A program made the translations under genes and the position numbers. Below the pieces are notes generated by a model that did not search any database, was not told the DNA's origin, and saw nothing but the letters and a program-made list of their open reading frames with translations. Of a stretch of DNA of 64,000 bases, positions 47,064 to 59,785 are shown piece after piece. The DNA comes from Ophioceras dolichostomum (taxonomy: Eukaryota; Ascomycota; Sordariomycetes; Magnaporthales; Ophioceraceae), in contig PYST01000108.1 of NCBI GenBank assembly GCA_003049485.1, positions 771 through 64,770 of the forward strand. Direction: 5' to 3'. Numbering within the stretch: position 1 is the first letter of the stretch; each line of letters opens with the position of its first letter.

Positions 47064-50000
47064 TCACCACCTTACCCCACCCTCAATACCCCCCAACCCA
47101 ATCCCCAGATTCAAGAACTGGTTGATATCATTCATCCCATCCGTCTCCAGCACGCCCATCAGCTCAGCCAGCTGATCTTGCGTCAGACTACCCTGCCGCA
47201 TCGGGTCAGCCGGGAACGCGAACCCGCCTCCCATGCCTTGCCCTGCTCCTGGTCCTGCGGCACCTCCGCCTCCTCCTCCAGGGAAACCTGGCGCAGACAT
47301 GAACGCGTTCCCCGGGTTTCCCGCGAAGCCGGGGCTGGGCGTCCCGCGGTCGTTGGCGGCGGTGGAGGACGACGAGGTGCCGTTCGCGTTGGAGGAGGAG
47401 AACGCGAAGGGGGATATGAATGGTGGCGGGGGACTGAACCAGTCCGTTACTGTAGTGGGGGACGGGAGGGGCCGTTGGGCTGGGTGCGGCTGCTGCTGAT
47501 GCTGCTGCTGCGCGTGCGGGTGGCCGACGCCGCCGCCGCCGTGCCCGGCGTGGTGGTTCGGGTGGTGCGGCGGCGGCCCGGGTTGCTGGTTGTGGTGGAC
47601 GGGGAGCGGGGGGATGGTGAACGTCGGCAGCGCGCGCTGCTGCTGCTGTTGTTGTTGCGCGATCGGGACGGACTGTTGCTGCTGAGGCGTGCTCTGCGGG
47701 GTCGGGTGCTGGTGTTGTTGCTGAGGCGTCTGCGGCTCGAATTTGATGGCCGGGATCGCATCGAGTGCCATGGGCGGGGTGGGACTGTGGTGCACGGTCG
47801 ACATTGTGGGCGTGGGACTCACGGAGCGCGGGTCGCCTACTGTCGACATTTTCATCATCGGCGGCGACAGGGAGCTGGCGTGGGGGAGTCCACCGGGACC
47901 GGCGCCTAGCGACTCCGGTGGCGTCGGGAGGGTGTTCGGAAGTGGCGGCGAGGCACCGGCTTGGCTCGATGTCGCGGGTGGTGTTGGGTCGTCGGCCATC
48001 TGGAGTTCACCGTTGGGGCCGTTTTCGTCATCCCCTTGGACGAAGTCTGGCGGGAAGCAGGACGGCCGCCTGCCCGTGACTGGGTCGGTCGAGGACGGGT
48101 TGAAGAATATGGATCCCGTGCGGAACTGTGGGTGTCTCGGCTGGAAGTCGCCGCCGCCATGGCCGTCACCCCCGCTGAAGCCGTTGTCGAAGTTGAAGAC
48201 GGGTTCTGCCGGCACGGTCTCGAACATGTATCCGAACTGGGGCGTGGTGAAGGAAACCGTTCCAGGGGCGGAGTGCTCTGAGGCAGAGGGCGAGTTGGTG
48301 TCCGTGAGTGAAGGAGGTGTCGCAAAGTTTGTGTACCCCTGTTGATGCTGATGTGGGACACCGGGCTCGTTCTTCACCTCGTAACTCTGCATGCAGGCAC
48401 GGGAGAGCAGGAGATAGTGCTGGGAAGCGGCGTCGGTGCCTGGCCACCGCTCCGAGCATTGGTCGATGATCTCTAGAGCGGTGTTGACGAGTGTTTGAAG
48501 TTGCTCACGAGGGTGGGCCTGCCGTACCTCCGGGTATGCCACCGACCACAACAGCGTGTTCAGCGACATGTATACCGTGAGGAGAAACACCCATGTGATA
48601 TCGATCGCCGCCTTCTTCACCTGCTGACTTGATAGGTCGACCACGTAGGCCGCCGAGTCGAAGCACTTGAGCGCCGCGGCCGGGGACGGTTTGGGAACCT
48701 GCGGTGATGGCCGGTAAAGGAACACAATCATGGTATGGTACCGACCAGTGAACCTGTGTGATCTCGGTCAGCAACATTGTGTAACGGGGGCTGGCACGGA
48801 CACGGGTATCGGCTATCTGGTGCGTCTCTGGTGCAACTTACCAAGGCTTGCACCATGCCGGCTGATCTGGGGCAGAGTCGAGCCAGTCCTGAATCTTCTG
48901 TTCCATCCGCGCAAACCACGGGTGTGTTTCGTCGCGGGGCTCGTGCCGCTTCTTCTCGTAAAGCATGCGGCGGATCTCGGCCTGGCAAAGGCGCATTTTA
49001 CAGAAGTGGATCGCCACCAGCTTCTTCTCGCTCGGTGCTCCTTCCTCATTGATACCTTCGGCAGTGATATCCACATCGTCTCGTGAGTCAAAGAAGCCGA
49101 CGTCAGTGAGGTCGTCGCCTTTAGCAAAGCCGTTGGGGCGGCCCATGCTGTGCGCGAGGCCCAGCTCCATTCCCGTCACGATCCAGCTCAGCCGTCGCCG
49201 CATGTCGAGCACCAGAGGATCCACTAGCCCCAGAGAGTATCCACTAGTAATGGTCTTCTCGTCGCCCAGGCCCAGCTGCTGGCAGATGCGCGTCGCGAGG
49301 CCGATTATGTAGTAGACTGCTGTTCGCGTTGGCGTGAGGAGCGAGTACTGCCCGATCAAAGTCAAGCACTGAAGCGTGCGGAGGTCCTTGGGCCGAATAA
49401 CGTCTTCGAAGTATTGCATAGCCGCTAGGTAGTAGCTGTCGGCCAGTCCTGCGTACTGTGTGTCGAGCTTCTGCAGGCTGATGGCGAGGACCATGCGCAC
49501 AATGAAATTCTTGTGCGGGTCGGTATCCCCGTCGAAAACCTCGTCTAGCTCCCGTGCAAACACCACTTCATGGAGGGTTGGAGTGAAGACCTGGGCTAAA
49601 CGTCGCGTGAAAGGAGGCGCGTTAGAGATGGCATACGACGTGGCATGCGATACATCTTAATCACTAAGGTTAGCATGCGGGAATGAGTAAGACGAACCTC
49701 TTTGGTTGAAGACATCCACGAGCTTGTCGGCGACAGGCCGAGTGGGGAGGACCGTCGCAGCATGTGCGCTGATCATGGGGTAGCTCTTCTTGCGCCCACT
49801 CGGCCCGCTTATGCTACCCGCAATGCTAACAATGCTCTGCATCCTGTTCATGCGGTCTGTCCTCCTGGCTCTCACCTCGGGGATCAGCTCTGATATCCTC
49901 TTTGACTCGGTGTAGCGCTTGGCCTCTTCCATCAACAGCCTCGTCATTGCGATGCCGCTGCTGGGACCCAGATACCGCGCTGTGCCGGCGTCGTTCTCGT

Positions 50001-50533
50001 CGAGCCGGACCAGCCCGCCTGGCCGCACCATGTCCTCCGAGTTGCGCGGAAACTCGTCGTCGTCTGTGAACTGGGCAAGGTCGGCCTCGAGCTGCTTCAC
50101 CTTGGCCTGTAGCTTCACCACGTACGATCTGCTGATCTTCTTGCCCTTTGTCGTATCGAAGTATTCGCAGATGGAGCCGGACCGCTCGCAGGGGAGGCAT
50201 CGCGGCAGCGTTGGATCGCATCTTGTTTTCCGCTGTTTCGAGTCCGGAGTGTTAGTTCTGCCAGGATCCTGGAGGGTTGTCTCCGGAGATCCGGTGGGTA
50301 ACGAGGCGAAAGGTCTCACGTACCTGGCGACAGCGGCAGCATGCCGTCAAGGTATGGGCAATGCGATTGTCGGCGTCGACATCTTCGCGGCCGTGGTGCG
50401 CGGGATGGAGGAGGTGGTGGTGATGGAGAGGGTGGATCGGTGGAGGTGGTCCTCGGGGAACTTGGTGGAAGTGCTGTGGTGGCCTTGGGATTACAGAGCC
50501 AAGGCCTTGACGAAATATGGAGGCGGCATCCAT
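47064..50533 (-). CDS. Zn2Cys6 fungal transcription factor with Fungal_trans domain and Q/P/H-rich tail
   Basis: Four exons (50533-50324, 50232-49698, 49595-48842, 48753-47064) join in frame to 1062 aa. The zinc cluster is split by the first intron: C65-x2-C68 in TACCRCRQ, then C75, C82-x2-C85 and C92 in RKTRCDPTLPRCLPCERSGS. A basic linker and leucine-bearing coiled coil follow (YVVKLQAKVKQLEADLAQF). The middle homology region contains FAREL, YYLAAMQYFEDVI, GLATRICQQLGLGDEK, DMRRRLSWIVTGMELGLAHSMGRP and WVFLLTVYMSLNTLLW. The last 400 residues are Pro/Gln/His/Gly-rich, consistent with an activation domain. Target genes cannot be read from sequence. It is divergent from a second Zn2Cys6 gene 3.2 kb away. 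Confidence 0.88.
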
Positions 50534-53500
50534 CTCCTGATATCCGATATCCGTCGCCGCGGGTGCGGCGGTAGGATGGCGATCGACCCTTGGACCGCAG
50601 AACCCTCTAAGCGTGGACGGGATGCGCGAATGAATGGGATGACGAGCGCGGATGCTGCGCGCTATCGCAGCTTGATCGGATGGTGCGCCAAGTTCTTCCG
50701 ATGTACTTCTCGTCCGGGTTCAGGGCCCGAGGTCTTGAGTGTCTTAGGTCTGGATTTGCTTGCTGCGACTAGAAGGGAGAGATCGGAGGCTGGGATGGAG
50801 TTTCTGCACTGCACGGCGGCTCTCGCTTGTGTCGTCCGCTCAGGAGCAAGCACGCATAGCTGGCCGTGGTCGGGGGTGGTGGAGTAGGCACGAGTTCGAA
50901 ACCGTTCGGCGATGGTCGCAGCAACCAAATCTGGGCGTTCAATGGCTCAGTGCGTCGTGCTCATGCTTTACAGAGTTCGGCCAATGTTCGCCGGCGCGGA
51001 ACTCTATCGCGTACGTGCAGCAGACGTCAATAGGTGACGGGCCCAAATAATGGGGGGAATGATCGATGGGAATGCGAAGGAATTGAGTTCGGGCGACTTT
51101 CCGTGGGCTGGCTCAAGCCTGAGATCGTGGACAGACCTTAGGTGCGGAGTACCCAGCTACTAATTTGGACTCACGTTATTGGATGAAGTCGGGGCGGGGA
51201 AGCTCGGGCGCCGAATCTGCCGTGCGTGGTTGCCTTTTTTCCACACTCTCCCCTCCCTTTCTCCAATCCAGATCGTAATTTTGGTCCTTTTTCAAGTCCT
51301 CCTATCTGGTGCATATCATTCTTTTGAGATCGCTTCGAGATCGCTCTTGTAGCACCCGCATGCGATATTCAAAATCACAGAACCAAAGTGTGCGTCCTGT
51401 GTCTACGCCGCCATCTTGCCTCGTCGTCACCTCTAGCGGCGTATCGCCAGAGTAGGTCGGACATCTGTTGGAAGCTACCTGGGTACTTTTGTCTGCCGGC
51501 AGGGTGTGTTTCCTCAGGTGTCTACCATGTCCTCCGTGCCGCCGGTTCCTGTGTCCAGCTGAATGAAGCTCGCTGCTCTCTGGGTTAGCTTTGGGTCCAC
51601 TGTCAAACCACGCACCAATGATGCCTCGCGTCAAAAACGACCAGTGCATGTTTCACGGCGTTGTACAAAGCACATACAGTCGCCTTGTTGGAGATGCGTA
51701 CCACCGTTAATGTTGGAAATAGCCGGCCGCAGTTCCCATTAGTTGTGCCACCATCGACTGGCCTGCATTGCGGTACGGAGGCTTCGATCTCGCTGTCTGG
51801 TTGCTTCGTGAGCAGCGTAGACGCTGACACCTCCCACAGAACTCCCAACTTTGTCGTCCTCAGGTGTTTACCCCAACGGCTGACAAAACTCCACTTACCA
51901 ATCACTGCCCTCTCGCTGGTGCAAGCCGGGGATAGATGGAGGTGGCCAGGCGTCGTAGTGGGATATATGTAGGTTTGTAATGCGTGGTATAACACGTTGA
52001 TTTTCGTAAAGCACGATACCATTCAGTACATTATAGCGGGTAGGTTTGCAGTTTTGTCCAGGTACGGGATACGGTCGTGTCAACGGAATAAATGGAACCT
52101 GGAAGTCAGCAACGACCAGGTGAGTTCATGTTTCAAGGGCCGGCCCCAGTTGGCCACCACTTTTTTGGGGGGCCATCACAGCTGATGTCCAGCCTTGCCG
52201 ACCAGGATAGACTTCAGCTCACAAGGCACGTCTGTGTCCCTATTGGCCTGAGCTTGATGAGGCACTTTCAGGTCTCAGCACACCCTTGGCCGTCCCATCA
52301 CAGCGAAGAACGCCATGGTCCGACATTGCATCATCGATCTTCGCCCGTTTTTGTCGCCTGTTATTTTTTCTCTTTGTTTTCACTGGGTTGGGGGTTGGGG
52401 GTTGGAAGCGGGCCGGTCGTCATTGTCCCTGAATCGTAAAAAGGATAAGGCCTGTGGTGACCGCTGGCCCGTGTCTGGGGAGGTTGATGGCGGGAGAGCG
52501 GCCACCCTCCGTAATCCCTATCCGCCACTGTCACATCTCACGGACTTCCCTCCACGCTAAAATGACAGGGGTCAACGATGAATGGGCTTTTTCGATAGAA
52601 GCATCCATGATCCATCCTTTCACACCTTGACGTGGCCCATCCCCGTTCGCTGATCAGCGGGCCAGCTGTTGAGAACCTATGATTTGCGAGCCAAGCAGTC
52701 AAAGCCGGGAGTTTATTCTTCGTCCTTGACTAACCGCTGTCACTCCTGTCACTGACTTGCTGTCTTTGCCGTCTGAGTAGGGAGGTAGGGAGCTGTCTGG
52801 CTCATCCTGGCGTTACACTGCCAGTTTGTCAGATTTCAAGTCTAGCAGGAATCGGTAGGGCTGGTCGGGCACTGTGAGTTGGCGCCGCCCTTTAGTCAGG
52901 CAGCGGGGAAGATGGACAGGTGAACGGCACCGGTTTGCCGCCTGCGAGTTGTACCTTCAGCAGTGTGATGTGATGCTCGCCAGCACGGACATTGGACAAC
53001 TGACAAATTGACAAGTACCTACCAACCTACTCCGAAACCTCCAATTTTGAGGCTAGAAACACTGAATGAAAGAAATCCGGAATGCAAGCCGGGCTTCAAA
53101 ATTTTCCTCGCATCTGGAGAGGATTGAAACTGCAGGTCCAAGGCCCAGGCCTTAGCCTCCGCGAATAGCATCAGCAACTTGAGTAGTATTCGGCCAGCCC
53201 GTCCCAGGGTAGGTCCCCAAGGTGCAGCAACGTGCTACAGTTTTTGGGCGGCATCTTTTGGACCAAGGGAGAAAATTACCCCACTTCGACCACACGTTGG
53301 GAAGGTCCTCGCCAGAGTCCCCCACCACGACGCTTCCAAGAGCCGTTGGCATGCGGCTCATTGTTCTTTTCACACCTTGTCGATCCCTTCACGACGTCGC
53401 GAGCTCTCCTTTGGCTATTTTGTCCAAAGAAATATTCGGCCTTCATCTCATACTACCCCGAAAAGCGATCTTGTTTTTCTTTCGACCACATAGTATTTGA

Positions 53501-53757
53501 AAGCTAGATCGAATCGCCCAATCGACCCCTGATTTTCGCACTGGTCTCTGTCCATCCCTGTCGGCCCCTCCCTCATGAACGACGTCAATTCGTTTCGCGC
53601 CGCCCATTTTTGATTTCGCATTGCTGGGAATTGAGAGAAGCGGAGGCTCTCCGTTCGGTCGCATCCGGCGCGGGCTCCGACCCGATTAGTCCCGGAGGTC
53701 CTATCTCGAGTCTCTGTCCTTCTCTTCTCCCCAGGCTGGTTTTAGTCGAGTCCCGCG
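50534..53757. other. Large divergent intergenic region between two Zn2Cys6 genes
   Basis: About 3.2 kb with no supported gene; presumably promoters and long leaders of both regulators. Pyrimidine-rich stretches are at 51235-51300 and 52360-52400. Confidence 0.5.
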
Positions 53758-56126
53758 ATGCCACGGTCGAGCTTTTCGGACAACCCTTTGTTGCGGGTGT
53801 CGAGGCCAGTTTCGGCGTGTTCAAGATGTCAGCCCCACCCGCTCCCTTTCTGGTGCTTTCTTTGTTCGCTGTTTCTTTGTTCTCGATCTGCCGAGCCTCT
53901 GAGTACTGACTCCTTCTTTGTTCATTCAGGTCGAGCTGCCAAAGTGAAGGTGACTGATCGCTTCTTCCTGTTGGCCAATCCCGTGACGCTGCTAACGCCG
54001 CCTGTGTTTGGTGCCATTTTCAGTGCGATGGGAAGCTCCCTGCTTGTACGGCTTGTGAGAAGGCTGGACGCGAAAACGAGTGCTCTGCAGCTAATGACCA
54101 GTTTGCCCGTGGAAAGGAGAGAAGGTAGGTGACCTCACTCACCGGTCATTGTAGTGCAGCCGACACTTTGCTGATGTCTCGAGCCATTGTAGCTATGTCG
54201 CCGCGCTGGAACTCCGAGTCGAGAAGCTGGAAAGACGACTCAAATTCGCAAAGTCGAGGAAGGCCTCGATGGCAATGCATGATCCAGATGTTCCACCAGC
54301 GCTGCAGGCCGATCGGAAGGACTCCCTTGCGAACATCCAAGATGCAATATATCGGAAGGCAGCCAGGAGGCGAGAAAACTCCGATGTCAACTCGCTGGTA
54401 TCGGATTTCGGATTCCTGTAAGCATATCCCTCCCCCTTACCAGCAGCTCGAGCACAAACCCACCATCGGCAAGATCTCGCGAGGAAAGCATGCTCACTCT
54501 AATGCCCGTGTGCAAGATCTGTGAATGCGACCACGAGGGACTTTGAGCCTGCATTAAGCAACATGACCTTCTCCCGGCTGGTCCTTGCTGCAGCGACCAA
54601 CGACCCCCTCCCAGACCCCGAGGATTTGGACCCTCCATCGCGCCAAACAGCTCTCGCTCTGGTGCAACACTACATGGACAACGTCTACGCAGTATATCCT
54701 TGCTTCACTGCGGTGACGCTTCACTCGATCCTCGAGGCCCTCTATCAAGAAGGCGGCTGGCATGCAGTGCGCCCCTCGGACCACTGGCTGTTTTACATGG
54801 CCCTCGCGATTGGGTCGACAGCGCAGAGCCGTAACTGTCAGGACGAATTCTACCACGCGGGCGTCCAGTACGCCGCCCAGGCGATGCGCTTTGCCGAGCG
54901 GGCTCTCACTCCTGGCCATGAAACCCAGATCCGCTCCCTGGCCATGCTCACGCAATATTCGATGTTCGACCCGGCCCACTTCGACGCTTGGCATCTCATT
55001 GGCTTCACATGCCGCGCAATAGTCGACCTGGGCTACCACCAGGACCCGTCCGAGTCGCAGCCAATGGATAAGGAGAAGCTCAACATGAGGCGGAAGCTTT
55101 TTTACTGCGTCTACGCGCTCGATCGGTCAGTAGTACAACCTTTGTCTGCTTTGCCATAGGGCCCATGAAGCTGACCTTGTCGCCCCATTTTCTAGCTCGA
55201 TCAGCATGGTCCACGCGCGGGCGTTCTCTTTCACCGACGAAGCTATAAACGTCTCTCTACCGTCGATGACTGGGATGGGCCGCATCCCGTCCACGTCTGG
55301 GACCATCACAGGGCCCCAGTCGTCAGACCCGGCCATCTTGCTCTTCCAGCTGCGCCAGACGCAGTCGCACTGGTACCAGACCCTCTTCCAGGGCGACCCC
55401 TCTGATCCGTTGCGCGACGCACCCTCGTACATCTGGCAGATGTGCCACGAAATGCGCGAATGGTCCGAGTCTCTTCCCGACACCCTCCCATCGGCAGTGC
55501 GGCAGATGTTCGACCTGGAGCTCAAGTACAGCTACGTCTACTGCATCGCGCCCAGCGGTCGGGCGCCAGTCATCACCGCCTACGGCCGCGTGTTGATCTT
55601 CGAGTACGCCATTGCCTATGCCGACGCCGTCTTCGCCCTGGCCCATCACAACGAGCCGGTCCCACCCTGCGCCCTGATGACGTACCATCAGGCGCTTAGG
55701 GCCTACTTCATGGGCTCGCAGTTCGTGGCCGTGATGCGTGACACGGGCGACGCCCTCCTCGCCGCGGGGCCAACGGGCCTGTCAGTCCCTGTGCCCTTGT
55801 CCCTGCCGGGCAAGGCTCCTCCGCCGCCGATCCCCCAGCGACGGGGCACCGGCGACAATCTGGAGCGCAGCGTAGCATGCATCGAGAAGATGAGCGCCAC
55901 GCTCAAAATGCTGGGCGATCGTTGGGACAACGCCAACGCGCTCAAGAGCAGCTTCGACATGCTCAGCGCCGACACCCTCGAGACGCTGAGAAAGCGTAAG
56001 GTTGCGAGGGACGAGGCCAAGGCCCACCAGGCCGAGCAGGCCGCCGCCCACCAGGCTCAACAAGCCCAGGTCCAGCAGGCCCAGGCCCAGCAGGCCCAGG
56101 CCCAGGCCCAAGCGCGTCAGCAGCAT

Positions 56127-56171
<45 letters not shown>

Positions 56172-56786
56172 CTCCAGCTCCAGCAACACCACCAGGCCCA
56201 GGCTGGCGGCCCCGCCCCCGCGCCCGGGTCCGTGCCCGGTGGCCCGCCGCAGATGCGCATGTCGCCGCCCCAGCCGCCCCCCCCTCAGTTTCACCAGCGG
56301 TCGCCCCAGCCTCAGCCTGGTATGGTGGTGACACCAGCCGGGCCGCACGGGGGCGGCATGTCAATGGTGTCGCTGCCGCCTGTCAACGTCAACGTCAACG
56401 TCAATGGCGGTGGCAATGGCAATGGCAATGGTGGCCAGACCATGGCCAACGGGGTTGGAATCGGCCAAGGGGGGTTGGTTAGCGCGATGCAACAACAACA
56501 ACAGCAGCAGCAACGCCAGCATCAGATGCAACAGCAGATGCAGATGCACCATCAACATCGGCTTCAACAACAGCAGCCGCCTCAGCTCATGCCGCCTCAG
56601 CAAATGCCGCCTCAGCAGATGTCGCATCAGCAGCTCCAGCAGCAGCCGCCGCCGCTCGGCGCCGTGCCTCCCCTGCCACAGCACCCACAGCACTCACAGC
56701 ACCCACAGCAAAACGCTCCGCAGCAGAACGTCGTCAATTGGGTCGGTGTCGACCTCGAGCAGATAATGCGGCAAGGCGGGATTTAG
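53758..56786 (+). CDS. Zn2Cys6 fungal transcription factor with polyglutamine-rich tail
   Basis: Six exons: 53758-53827, 53929-53948, 54024-54124, 54193-54417, 54517-55125, 55196-56786. The total is 871 aa, all in frame. The zinc cluster (C21-x2-C24-x6-C31-x6-C38-x2-C41-x8-C50) is spread over three exons, one only 20 bp long; the joins rebuild ACSRCRAAKVK-CDGKLPACTACEK. A coiled coil (YVAALELRVEKLERRL) follows. The Fungal_trans region includes MDNVYAVYPCFTAVTLHSIL, IGFTCRAIVDLGYHQDPSES and RRKLFYCVYALDR-SISMVHARAF. The C-terminal 250 residues are Gln-rich with several CAG/CAA runs, VNVNVNVN and Pro blocks, likely an activation domain prone to length change. The downstream gene is a cellobiohydrolase, but no direct link can be shown. 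Confidence 0.88.
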
Positions 56787-57912
56787 TTGATCCCGTTGAA
56801 CAACCTATCATACAATTGTTTCAATCCTTCCCCTTCCTTTCCACACTTTGAATGCGGGCCTGATTGTTTCTTCCACTCTCTTTCCGTCTCTCTTACTCTC
56901 TTCTTGTTCGCTTCTTTCATTCGCCCCTTCATTGTGACGCCTTCTTTTGATTTCACGCATTCGACGTCCGATACGCACATGCTATTTTGTACTGGCTGGG
57001 CTTGATGATTTGGATGATGATACCAACTGCTTTGCTCACGATATGAACGCCATTTGTTTTTTGTCGTTAACCCTCTTCACATTTGTTATTTCCAGGTAGC
57101 CAGTCGTCTATAGATCGAAGAAATGGAGGATCACTTTCCCCGCCACTGGGTCATTCTCTCCCGTCCCGCCCTGTTGCCCACCGCTTACCCACCTCAAGTA
57201 CCCCGTGAACGGGACACATGCCGAGATCCACACCCAAGTTCACCCAGAAGCGGCACGGGAAAGGGCAGACTCGCATGTCTCTCCTCTTTGGACCAACCCA
57301 CCCTACTCTCCCGCCGACTCCCACCAGATGTACCACTTGGAACCATCTACTGCTGCGTCTGTATCTCGAGGCTCAAACGGGATGAACGGACCACGCATAT
57401 GGAGCGTCCGGGTAGGAGCCGAGGCCAGACTGTGCTACCTAAGTATCGGTGTGAAACGAGTTTGGGAAACGCATTTCATGTTTGGAAAACCTAATTCTAG
57501 AGGGAACGAAACTCGTCAAACGTATATTTACTATGAAGAGAAGAAACAGAAAACGGCACAATCCGCGCGTCGTCGTCGGCAGAGGAGGGAAGTTGTTTGA
57601 TGTCCATCCACCGTCAGAACGGCCATGCCCGCCACAGCCCACGCGACACGAGGTTGAAAATATGTACAACTGAAGAAATAATAGAAGGAAGAGAGAGAGA
57701 GAGAAAGAGAGAGAAAAGCCCACCATTGAAGGACAGTGGGATGTCTCTTTTTTTGGTCTCATCGTGCCCATCGTCTCCGGAAACGTGCACCCCCCAGCCC
57801 CCTTTTCCCCCTCCCGACACTCGCACTCTTCATGTCACAAGCAGGTCCAAACTTGCACTCTCCGCTTTCCGCTCATGCGGTGCGCGCGAGAGATAGAGAG
57901 AAACGAAACGCT
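56787..57912. other. Convergent 3' spacer
   Basis: About 1.1 kb between the Zn2Cys6 gene and the cellobiohydrolase gene. It contains an imperfect GA-rich tract at about 57688-57716. No gene seen. Confidence 0.5.
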
Positions 57913-59785
57913 TTACAAGCACTGAGAGTACCAGTCGTTGACGTAAGTGCAAGTGTACGGGCTCACGCACACCTTGCCGCCAGTCCAACCGTTACCGCCG
58001 CACTGGCCCCAGTGCGGCACGGTGCCGGCCGTCTGGGTCGGGTTCGAGCCCGTAGAAGTAGTAGTGCCGCCGTTGCCTCCCCCAGTGCTGCTGAACGTGC
58101 TGCCGATGGGGCCGAACTTGATGTTGGAGTACACGACCGTCGCGTCCGGGTACTGCGACTCCGTCTCGGCGGGGTCGCCCGAGGAGGTCGGGCAGTCGCC
58201 GCGCTTGGCGCCGGCGGCGGTAGAGCCGACGGGGTAGGTCGAGTCGAGCCACAGCATGTTGGCGTGGTGGTCGTTCCACAGCGACATGACGAGCACCATG
58301 CCGTCGGCCAATGCCTTGCCCATCTGCGCGAGCCCGCCCTTCTCGGCGAAGACGTTGCGGTCGCCAAAGGCCGTCTTCTGGGCGGAGCAGAACGGCTCGG
58401 TGATGGAGTTGCCGGAGACGCCGGCGATGTTGGACTGGGAGTTGGGGATCACCTTGCCGTTTTGGACGTAGAAGCGCTTGATGTCTGAGAGGGCGCCGGC
58501 GGAGTTGGTGATGAATTGAGTGACGACGGTGACCTTCTTTGTCGAGTCGATGGTCATGCCTGAGCCTTTGCCGAAGAAGGTCGTGTTGCCCATGCGGTAG
58601 GAGTTGAAGTCGCATCCTGGGAGGAGGAGGGAGTTAGCCAGTTAGCAAGGCAAATGTACTTGACCGATGGCCCGGCGTGGGAGGCTGGGTAGGTGGAGGG
58701 AAGGAATAAATGCGTTGCCTGCTTGCTTGCTTACCATCGGGATCGCAGTCGCCAGCATAGCGAGTGGAAGAGTAAGTGCCGCCGCAGGCGTCGCCGGTGC
58801 AAGAGTGCTGGGCATTATTCGCGCATGGGTGCGGGGTGTAGGCGGTGGCCATGCTGTTGGCCTCCCAGATGTCCATCTCAGCGCAGCAGGAACCGAGGTT
58901 GCCGACGCCCGAGTTGGGGTCGTTGGACGACGGCTGCCAGCCCTCGACGTTGGCCTGTATTGTTTGATTGATGATATCACGTCAGAGGAGCTGTCCACTA
59001 TTAAGGGAGGATGAACAGACTACTTGTGAAGAACTGGATGGAAGGGGAGAAAAGGGAAGGAAAGATATCTTACCGCGCCGTTGATGAACTTCAGATCACG
59101 GGGGCATTGCGAGTCGCAGTAGCCGGTGCCGTACTTGGCGCCGGCCTTGTTGCCGGAGTATTTCGACATGCCTCCCTGTTTATTGGTTTATCGTCAGCGG
59201 TTAGGAGTGAACTCACCTGTAGTTCCCGAAATCAGGGCTTCCTGCCTCTTCTCTTGTCTTCTCGGGGTAATCACTTACATCAGCAGCCATGGACACGAAG
59301 TAAACAGCGCCGTTAAGGCCGCAAGGCAGCTGCGAGACGTCGACGTCGAAGGTGAACTCGTTGCCGAGCAGGTTGAACATCTGGTACTGGGTATCGGACG
59401 CCATGAGGTACAGGCGCGAGCCGACGTTCTTCTGCGTCGAGGTGGTCACGAACTTGAGCGACAGGGCGTTGCCGCTGGTGGTGGCACCGTAGGTGGACGC
59501 GTACTGGGCGCCGTCGAGGCAGCAGGCGGCCGCGCAGGCAGTGTTGGACGTGCAGATGCTGGTGTCCCACGTGTTGCCCGTGTAGCAGTTGGTCGTGCCC
59601 GTGGTCCGGTGCGTCCAGCGCCAGTTGGCGTCGATCACCACCGACCCGCTCTGGGAGGTGCAGGACCCGCCCGAGGAGCACTTGGACCACGACAGGCTCG
59701 GGTGCGTCTCCGCCGTGAGCGTGCACACCTGCTGCGCCTTCACGACGCTGAAGAGCGCCGCGAGTGCGGAGATCTTGCGCATCAT
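57913..59785 (-). CDS. cbh1: GH7 exo-cellobiohydrolase I with C-terminal CBM1
   Basis: Four exons (59785-59279, 59175-59074, 58954-58735, 58616-57913) give 510 aa. Residues 1-17 are a signal peptide ([12 protein letters not shown]), and the mature protein begins QQVCTLTAE. The GH7 domain includes the active site [11 protein letters not shown] with nucleophile Glu229, assisting Asp231 and acid/base Glu234, the same preprotein numbering as Trichoderma reesei CBH1. Many conserved disulfide cysteines are present. A short Gly/Ser/Thr-rich linker ([17 protein letters not shown]) leads to CBM1 ([16 protein letters not shown]...NDWYSQCL). The enzyme releases cellobiose from cellulose chain ends outside the cell. 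Expression is expected to be cellulose-induced and CRE1-repressed, from family knowledge. Confidence 0.97.

Noticed and set aside
58020..58040. B-box-like ggttcgagccc suggesting a tRNA
   Set aside because: Lies within the linker-coding part of the cellobiohydrolase gene; no cloverleaf around it.
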